Of a stretch of 64,000 bases of DNA, positions 59,048 through 64,000 are shown piece by piece (positions within the stretch are counted from its first letter, which is position 1; the number at the start of each line of letters is the position of its first letter). The stretch lies in the NCBI GenBank assembly GCA_016789025.1, contig JAEURC010000052.1, positions 19,514 to 83,513 of the forward strand, read 5' to 3'. The notes beneath the pieces are model-generated. The model was not told the DNA's origin. It was given only the letters and a program-made list of their open reading frames with translations, and made no database searches. This stretch comes from Anaerolineales bacterium. Its GTDB lineage: Bacteria > Chloroflexota > Anaerolineae > Anaerolineales > Villigracilaceae. A program made the position numbers and the translations under genes.

Positions 59048-59115
59048 AAACACATCTCTCGCATCTTCAAAACAAATTCAAAATGTGGTAAAAATTTTCA
59101 AGGAGACATTGACCC

Positions 59116-60975
59116 ATGGCTTACAAAATCAAAAAATGGAATTTGGACGAACTCTTCACGGGCTTCGACAGCCCCGAATTGAACGCCGCGTTCGATAACG
59201 TGGAGGAACAGGTCGCGTCGTTCGAGGGCGCGCGCAACAAACTCAAACCCGATATTGACCCCGAGACATTTCTCGATGTGGTACGCGCCTCCGAAGCGAC
59301 GTCGAAGATCGTGAACCGCATCTATGCGTTTGCGGGACTGTCGTTTGCGGAAGATACGCAAAACCAGAATGCGCAAAGCCTGATGGGGCGCGTGCAACAA
59401 TTTGTGGCGGAGATGCAGAACCGCATCCTCTTTTTCAATTTATGGTGGAAGGACGTGGACGATACAAATGCCGAACGCTTAATGAACGCGTCGGGCGCGT
59501 ATCGTTATTATCTCGAAGAGATGCGCCACTTCAAGCCGCACACGTTGACCGAGCCAGAGGAAAAAGTTGTCAACCTCAAAGATGTGACAGGCTCGAACGC
59601 GCTGATCAACTTGTATGACGCGATCACGAATCGTTATGTTTTCAAACTCAAATTGAATGGCAAAGTCCAAGAATTGACGCGCGCGCAATTGCAACCGTAT
59701 ATCCAAGGCTCCGATCCGAAACTGCGCGCGGCGGCATATCAGGAAATGTATCGCGTCTACGGTGAGGACGGTCCGATCTTGGGACAGATGTATCAAACCC
59801 GCGCGCGCGATTGGCACAACGAAAATATCAACATGCGCAAGTTCAAGAGCGCGATGTCGGTGCGGAATTTGGCGAACGATGTTCCCGATGAAGCGGTGAA
59901 CGCTCTGCTCGAAGTGACGAAGAAAAACGCGAAAGTCTTCCAACGCTATTTCAAGATGAAGGCGAAACACCTCGGCGTGAGCAAGCTCCGCCGCTACGAT
60001 ATTTATGCGCCCGTCGCCAAGTCGGATAAAGCTTTCGATTTCAACGCTGCCGCGAACATGGTCATCGAATCGTTCAGCGCGTTCGACCCGAAGATCGGCG
60101 AACTTGCCCGCCGCGTGTTCGACAAAGACCATCTCGATAGCGAAGTCCGCAAGGGCAAGCAGGGCGGAGCGTTCTGCGCTTCGATCAACCCCGAAGACAC
60201 GCCGTTCGTGCTGATGAATTACACGGGTCGCGCGCGCGACGTGGCGACTCTGGCGCACGAACTCGGTCACGCCATCCACGCGATGCTTGCCTCGCATCAC
60301 ACCACGTTTACCTTCCACTCGTCTCTTCCGCTGGCTGAAACCGCCTCCACCTTCGGCGAGATGATGCTTACCGAAAAACTGCTCTCGGAGGAAAAAGACG
60401 AGTCGGTGCGACGGGACATTCTGTTCAAGCAAATGGACGACGCGTTCGCCACCATCCTGCGCCAGATCTATTTCGCCCTCTTCGAACGTGAAGCACATGA
60501 GATGGTGCAAAAGAACGCCTCGGTGGACGAACTCTCTGCCGCGTATCTAGCGAACCTCAAAGAACAATTCGGCGATTCACTCGAACTCAGCGACGACTTC
60601 AAATGGGAATGGGTTTCGATTCCCCATATCTATCACACTCCGTTTTATGTCTACGCCTACGCATTCGGTCAATTGCTCGTCTTCTCGCTCTATGAGCAAT
60701 ACAAAGCGGAAGGCGAATCGTTCAAGCCGAAGTATCTCAAGATCCTGTCCGCTGGCGGATCGGAAGCCCCCGCAAAGATCCTTGCCGACGCAGGCGTGAA
60801 CATCCGCGATGCAAAATTCTGGCAGGGCGGATTCGATGTGCTGAGCCGCATGGTGGATGAGTTGGAGAAATTGCCGGTGGAGAAAGCAAAGAAAGCAGTT
60901 ACGAAGAAGAAAGTTGCGAAGGCGAAGCCAGTCAAGAAGAAGACAAAATCAGCAAAGAAAAAATCAAAGAAGTAA
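59116..60975 (+). CDS. pepF: M3 family oligoendopeptidase F-like
   Basis: 619-residue cytoplasmic zinc metallopeptidase that degrades peptides. The zinc site is LAHELGHAIHAML with a downstream Glu in ETASTFGEMML. The N-terminal helical domain and the C-terminal HIYHTPFYVYAYAFGQLL are typical of M3B enzymes. After the normal end, a 30-residue tail made almost wholly of Lys, Ala and Val (KKAVTKKKVAKAKPVKKK and on) resembles histone H1 tails and could bind nucleic acid or the cell surface. AAGGAGA precedes ATG 59116. Part of its 3' end is duplicated at 61757-61899. Confidence 0.95.
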   Translation: MAYKIKKWNLDELFTGFDSPELNAAFDNVEEQVASFEGARNKLKPDIDPETFLDVVRASEATSKIVNRIYAFAGLSFAEDTQNQNAQSLMGRVQQFVAEMQNRILFFNLWWKDVDDTNAERLMNASGAYRYYLEEMRHFKPHTLTEPEEKVVNLKDVTGSNALINLYDAITNRYVFKLKLNGKVQELTRAQLQPYIQGSDPKLRAAAYQEMYRVYGEDGPILGQMYQTRARDWHNENINMRKFKSAMSVRNLANDVPDEAVNALLEVTKKNAKVFQRYFKMKAKHLGVSKLRRYDIYAPVAKSDKAFDFNAAANMVIESFSAFDPKIGELARRVFDKDHLDSEVRKGKQGGAFCASINPEDTPFVLMNYTGRARDVATLAHELGHAIHAMLASHHTTFTFHSSLPLAETASTFGEMMLTEKLLSEEKDESVRRDILFKQMDDAFATILRQIYFALFEREAHEMVQKNASVDELSAAYLANLKEQFGDSLELSDDFKWEWVSIPHIYHTPFYVYAYAFGQLLVFSLYEQYKAEGESFKPKYLKILSAGGSEAPAKILADAGVNIRDAKFWQGGFDVLSRMVDELEKLPVEKAKKAVTKKKVAKAKPVKKKTKSAKKKSKK

Positions 60976-60990
60976 GCTAAACATCGAATG

Positions 60991-61020
60991 AAACAGTCGC
61001 TGAAAGGCGGCTGTTTTCTT
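60991..61020 (+). terminator. Intrinsic terminator after pepF
   Basis: AAACAGTCGC and GCGGCTGTTTT pair (one G-U) around TGAAAG, followed by CTT. It is 15 bases past the stop. Confidence 0.75.
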
Positions 61021-61113
61021 GGATTACTTCCTGAATTTAATAGTTCAAACCTTGACCCTCTTGTTACAGGAGGAAGTAGAATACAATGCGGATATGGAAG
61101 GTAATATCATTCG

Positions 61114-61698
61114 ATGAAAGCAACATTTGCCCTACTTGCGGACAATCAAACTCACAACCTCGTCCGCAAACTCGCATGGGACATCCACCAGAAATATCGC
61201 ACAGGCATTGATGTGTGCCGCCTGCCTCCGCACATCTCCCTCAAACAGCCCTTCGATATTTCGGATTTGGATTCGCTGTCGGAATACATGACCGAACTGG
61301 CGCGAAGTATCGAACTTTTTCCAACGCTTCTGACCCATCTCGAACTTATCGAAATGACGATGGACGGACTCCATACTGGCATTTTGTGGCTGAACGTGCA
61401 AGAGACGGAATTCCTCCGCCAGTTACATGAACGAGTGAACCGCGATCTCACGGCGCGCTTCGGGAACGTTCCCGCCGAGTTCGACGGATCAGACTATCAC
61501 TTTCACATGACTGTCGCCATAGGAGGTCAGCCCATCGGGACCTATCAGAAGATTTTGGATGAATTTAAAGATCGGCTTGTGAATCTTCCATGCACGATTC
61601 AGGAAATGGTCATGTTCGTCTATGACGAGCGCACTGCGGTCAATGCAGGATATATGACTTATAGGATTCTCCCGCTTGGCGCAAACCATAGTTTGTAA
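61114..61698 (+). CDS. 2'-5' RNA ligase family (2H phosphoesterase) protein
   Basis: 194-residue 2H phosphoesterase-superfamily protein. The two His-x-Ser/Thr motifs are PHISLKQPF (about 47-55) and YHFHMTVAIGG (about 128-138), which together form the active site. The family includes 2'-5' RNA ligases and cyclic phosphodiesterases acting on RNA ends. A TAATAT box sits 6 bases before ATG 61114, and GGAAGG about 12 bases before it, so either a leaderless or a conventional start is possible. It stands between pepF and a duplicated pepF end. Confidence 0.88.
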   Translation: MKATFALLADNQTHNLVRKLAWDIHQKYRTGIDVCRLPPHISLKQPFDISDLDSLSEYMTELARSIELFPTLLTHLELIEMTMDGLHTGILWLNVQETEFLRQLHERVNRDLTARFGNVPAEFDGSDYHFHMTVAIGGQPIGTYQKILDEFKDRLVNLPCTIQEMVMFVYDERTAVNAGYMTYRILPLGANHSL

Positions 61699-61756
61699 CA
61701 CTTAGCATGAGAAGCCAGCACTCTTCTGTTGCCAGAGGGAGTAGACATATACTGGC

Positions 61757-61899
61757 TTACAGTCACTATCGATGTGCTGAGCCGCATGGTGGATGAGTTG
61801 GAGAGGTTGCCAGTGAAGAAGTCAAAGCCAACGGCGAAGAAGGCAGTTACGAAGAAGAAAGTTGCGAAGGCAAAGTCAAAAAAGAAGTCGAAGAAATAA
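61757..61899 (+). pseudogene. Fragment duplicating the 3' end of pepF
   Basis: From about 61770 the sequence repeats the last 45 or so codons of pepF: ATCGATGTGCTGAGCCGC, then the same MVDELE and the Lys-rich tail with small differences (KKSKPTAKKAVTKKKVAKAK). It ends in TAA 61897-61899. No intact upstream frame leads into it; a stop lies in frame about 13 codons before. It is probably the remnant of a tandem pepF copy. Confidence 0.75.
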
Positions 61900-61903
61900 A
61901 CGA

Positions 61904-61942
61904 GAATCAAAAGGACAGCCGCAAGGTTGTCCTTTTGATTTA
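61904..61942 (+). terminator. Intrinsic terminator after the pepF fragment
   Basis: AATCAAAAGGACAGCC and GGTTGTCCTTTTGATT pair almost perfectly around GCAA, followed by TAT. The arms are long and partly T-rich on the right side. Confidence 0.75.
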
Positions 61943-62109
61943 TCGAAACGACGCGCCTGCAACGTTCCTGCAAGGCTCGCCTATGAATAAAATGACTGGA
62001 TTGTTAGGCGCTGGAAAAGTCCCTGTAAACTACCGTTAGTCGGCTTGGTGATAAATTATGTTCATGCGTTTGATTTATTTTTATTCTTTTCGGATTTGGA
62101 GAGTTTTGT

Positions 62110-64000
62110 ATGAAGAAGCATTTGTCTCTTTTTTGGCGCGGGACGATCTCGGTCTTTCTCGCGCTTCTGCTCGTGGCGGTCCCCGCCCAGCAGGCAGTCT
62201 ACGCGATCTGTTCCCCGTCAGCCACATCCGGCAATAACACCATCACCTGCGATGGCGCCGACGACACGGTGGATGGACTCGCGGGCAACGACAACGTCAA
62301 CGGCGGAGGCGGGAACGATTCGCTGGTCGGCGGCGCGGGCAACGACACCCTCACCGGCAGCACGGGCAACGATTCTCTCGCTGGGGGAACCGGTAACGAC
62401 ACCTACGCCTTCGACACCGATTCAGCCCTCGGAACTGACGGGGTCACCGAAGCATCCGGCGGCGGGACTGATCGTCTCACCTTCTCCGGCTCGAACAACG
62501 ATGTAAGCGTCAACCTCTCTACCACCGGCAATCAAACAGTCAATTCCAATCTGACACTCAACCTCACTACCACGCAGGTTGAGAACGTCACCGGCGGGAA
62601 CGGGAACGATACCATCACCGGCAACACGTTGAACAACTCGCTCTCCGGCGGGAACGGAAACGATGCCTTGAACGGCGATGCGGGGAATGACACCTTGGCG
62701 GGCGGCAATGGGAACGACACTCTCTCCGGCGGCGCGGGCAACGATTCTCTGTCAGGCAACGCGGGAAACGATTCGCTCACCGGGGACGCCGGCAACGATA
62801 CGTACGCTTTCAACACCAACACCGCGCTAGGCACGGATACAGTCACCGAAGCCTCAGGCGGCGGCACAGATATTCTCAATTTCTCCGGCTCCAACAACGT
62901 GGTGACAGTTGATCTTTCAACAACCGGAAATCAAACGGTCAATTCCAACCTAACGCTCAATCTGGTCGCATCGCAAGTCGAGAATGTGACCGGCGGAAAC
63001 AACGGCGACACCATCACCGGCAACACGCTGAACAACTCGCTCTCCGGCGGAAATGGAAACGATACGTTGAACGGCGCCTTAGGGAACGATACGCTGACGG
63101 GTGGTGCGGGCAACGACACGCTAACCGGGGGAACTGGTAACGACAGTTATGCTTTTGACACCGATTCAGCTCTGGGAACGGATACCGTTACCGAAGCCTC
63201 GGGCGGCGGAACAGATACGCTTAATTTCACCGGCTCCACCAACGTCGTGACAGTCGATCTCGCGACGACCGGAAATCAGACGGTCAATTCCAACCTGACG
63301 CTCAACCTGACATCCGCGCAAGTGGAAAATGTGACCGGCGGCAACAGCAATGACACCATCACTGGAAACACATCGAACAACTCGCTCTCCGGCGGGAATG
63401 GAAACGACACTCTGGAAGGCGGCGCGGGCAACGACACATTGATAGGCGGCGCAGGCAATGATGTCTATTCCTTCAACACCAATTCGGCTCAGGGCGCCGA
63501 CACGCTCACCGAAGCCGTGGGCGCAGGGACAGACACAGTCACATTCACCGGCTCCACGAACGATGTGGCGATCAATCTGGCGTTGACCGGAAATCAGACG
63601 GTCAACGCCAACCTGACGCTTAACATGACCTCCGCGCAAGTGGACAACGTCACCGGCGGGGATGGCAACGATACGTTGACCGGCAACAACCTGAATAACA
63701 CGATCACCGGTGGAGACGGAAACGATACCCTCGATGGCGGCGCGGGCAACGATACGCTCACCGGCGGAGCAGGGAATGACACGCTCAAGACCGGGTCCGG
63801 CGTGGACACGCTTGACGCTGGAGCGGGTGACGACACGATCGTTATCACAGGAACCAATGAAACCGGTGATTCCGCCGATGGCGGCACGGGCGTCAATATC
63901 TTTCGGTTCGATGTTGGCGCTACCGGCGTCCTGAGCATCACGTCCAATGGCGAAGACACTCTCGATTTCAGCTTGTTTGGCAATTCCGTTACCATTGACT
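62110..64000 (+). CDS. RTX (haemolysin-type Ca2+-binding repeat) secreted protein, 3' end outside window
   Basis: At least 630 residues, open to the window end. A Sec-type signal peptide (MKKHLSLFWRGTISVFLALL, cleaved near residue 32 after VYA) is followed by blocks of GGxGNDxL-type nonapeptides (GGNGNDTLSGGAGNDSLSG and similar) that bind calcium as a parallel beta-roll. The blocks alternate with a conserved linker (TTGNQTVNSNLTLNL) in four larger repeats of 327-399 bases. GGAGAG precedes ATG 62110. Most RTX proteins use a C-terminal type I signal; here an N-terminal signal is present. Probably a cell-surface or S-layer-like protein. Confidence 0.92.
   Translation, partial: MKKHLSLFWRGTISVFLALLLVAVPAQQAVYAICSPSATSGNNTITCDGADDTVDGLAGNDNVNGGGGNDSLVGGAGNDTLTGSTGNDSLAGGTGNDTYAFDTDSALGTDGVTEASGGGTDRLTFSGSNNDVSVNLSTTGNQTVNSNLTLNLTTTQVENVTGGNGNDTITGNTLNNSLSGGNGNDALNGDAGNDTLAGGNGNDTLSGGAGNDSLSGNAGNDSLTGDAGNDTYAFNTNTALGTDTVTEASGGGTDILNFSGSNNVVTVDLSTTGNQTVNSNLTLNLVASQVENVTGGNNGDTITGNTLNNSLSGGNGNDTLNGALGNDTLTGGAGNDTLTGGTGNDSYAFDTDSALGTDTVTEASGGGTDTLNFTGSTNVVTVDLATTGNQTVNSNLTLNLTSAQVENVTGGNSNDTITGNTSNNSLSGGNGNDTLEGGAGNDTLIGGAGNDVYSFNTNSAQGADTLTEAVGAGTDTVTFTGSTNDVAINLALTGNQTVNANLTLNMTSAQVDNVTGGDGNDTLTGNNLNNTITGGDGNDTLDGGAGNDTLTGGAGNDTLKTGSGVDTLDAGAGDDTIVITGTNETGDSADGGTGVNIFRFDVGATGVLSITSNGEDTLDFSLFGNSVTID

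Noticed and set aside
59479..60510. 343-codon open frame on the - strand
   Set aside because: It is antisense to pepF, including its zinc site, and has no ribosome binding site or recognisable domain.
62110..64000. Transposon-like tandem repeat DNA
   Set aside because: The periodicity is explained by coding for RTX nonapeptides in one uninterrupted frame with a signal peptide.

Overview
The window is a 64 kb stretch of about 55% GC bacterial chromosome. Several things point to the Chloroflexota, class Anaerolineae: a beta' subunit with a long coiled-coil insertion, a DUF951 protein, MoxR/DUF58/VWA clusters, glycosyltransferases with MGDG-synthase architecture, lipoproteins beside sugar-nucleotide genes, and very abundant short palindromic repeats. 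This placement is inference from gene content; no rRNA lies in the window. I count 58 protein-coding genes (two of them cut by the window ends), one pseudogene fragment, two tRNAs, one riboswitch and more than 25 repeat elements.

Layout. 1-11.8 kb (+ strand): an ABC-2 exporter, a membrane-anchored Gln-rich coiled-coil protein, a MoxR AAA+ ATPase, a DUF58 protein and two large membrane-anchored VWA proteins, apparently one envelope machine. 11.8-22.2 kb (mostly - strand): nucleotide-sugar epimerase and dehydrogenase, uracil-DNA glycosylase, the tsaE-tsaB-rimI operon, a lipid glycosyltransferase/hydrolase/DUF951 operon, a phosphoribosyltransferase, a TyrA-like dehydrogenase with a GIY-YIG protein, and a methyltransferase. 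22.2-26.5 kb: rpoC, with no rpoB beside it. 26.6-35.5 kb: a class V PLP enzyme, two GT4 glycosyltransferases, small proteins, a STAS protein with ComEC, and a GT87-like membrane enzyme. 35.7-45.9 kb: cysS with a PIN-TRAM protein, moaA, HAD hydrolase, aminotransferase, a papain-like/PPOX pair, a DNA methyltransferase, alpha-amylase and a YbaK-type deacylase. 46-54.3 kb: small membrane proteins, CPBP protease, NDH-2, galE, an esterase lipoprotein, tRNA-Pro, glycosyltransferase and rnhB. 54.4-64 kb: a P-type cation ATPase under a yybP-ykoY-type riboswitch, tRNA-Leu, a YchF-like GTPase, pepF, a 2'-5' RNA ligase-like protein and an RTX-repeat protein that runs off the end.

Regulation seen directly: an Mn-type riboswitch with its terminator upstream of the P-type ATPase; a TTGTGA-N6-TCACAA operator laid over the ndh promoter; a terminator-bearing leader before the aminotransferase; and a recurring arrangement in which a -10 hexamer sits 6-7 bases before the start codon, which implies leaderless mRNAs for at least six genes.

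The least ordinary aspect is the repeat load. Several palindrome families have arms that change in a compensatory way, so structure rather than sequence is conserved. Some have entered coding sequence in frame: the DUF6504 gene carries two palindromes. Low-complexity tracts built from shuffled short words occur both between genes and in frame inside at least four of them.
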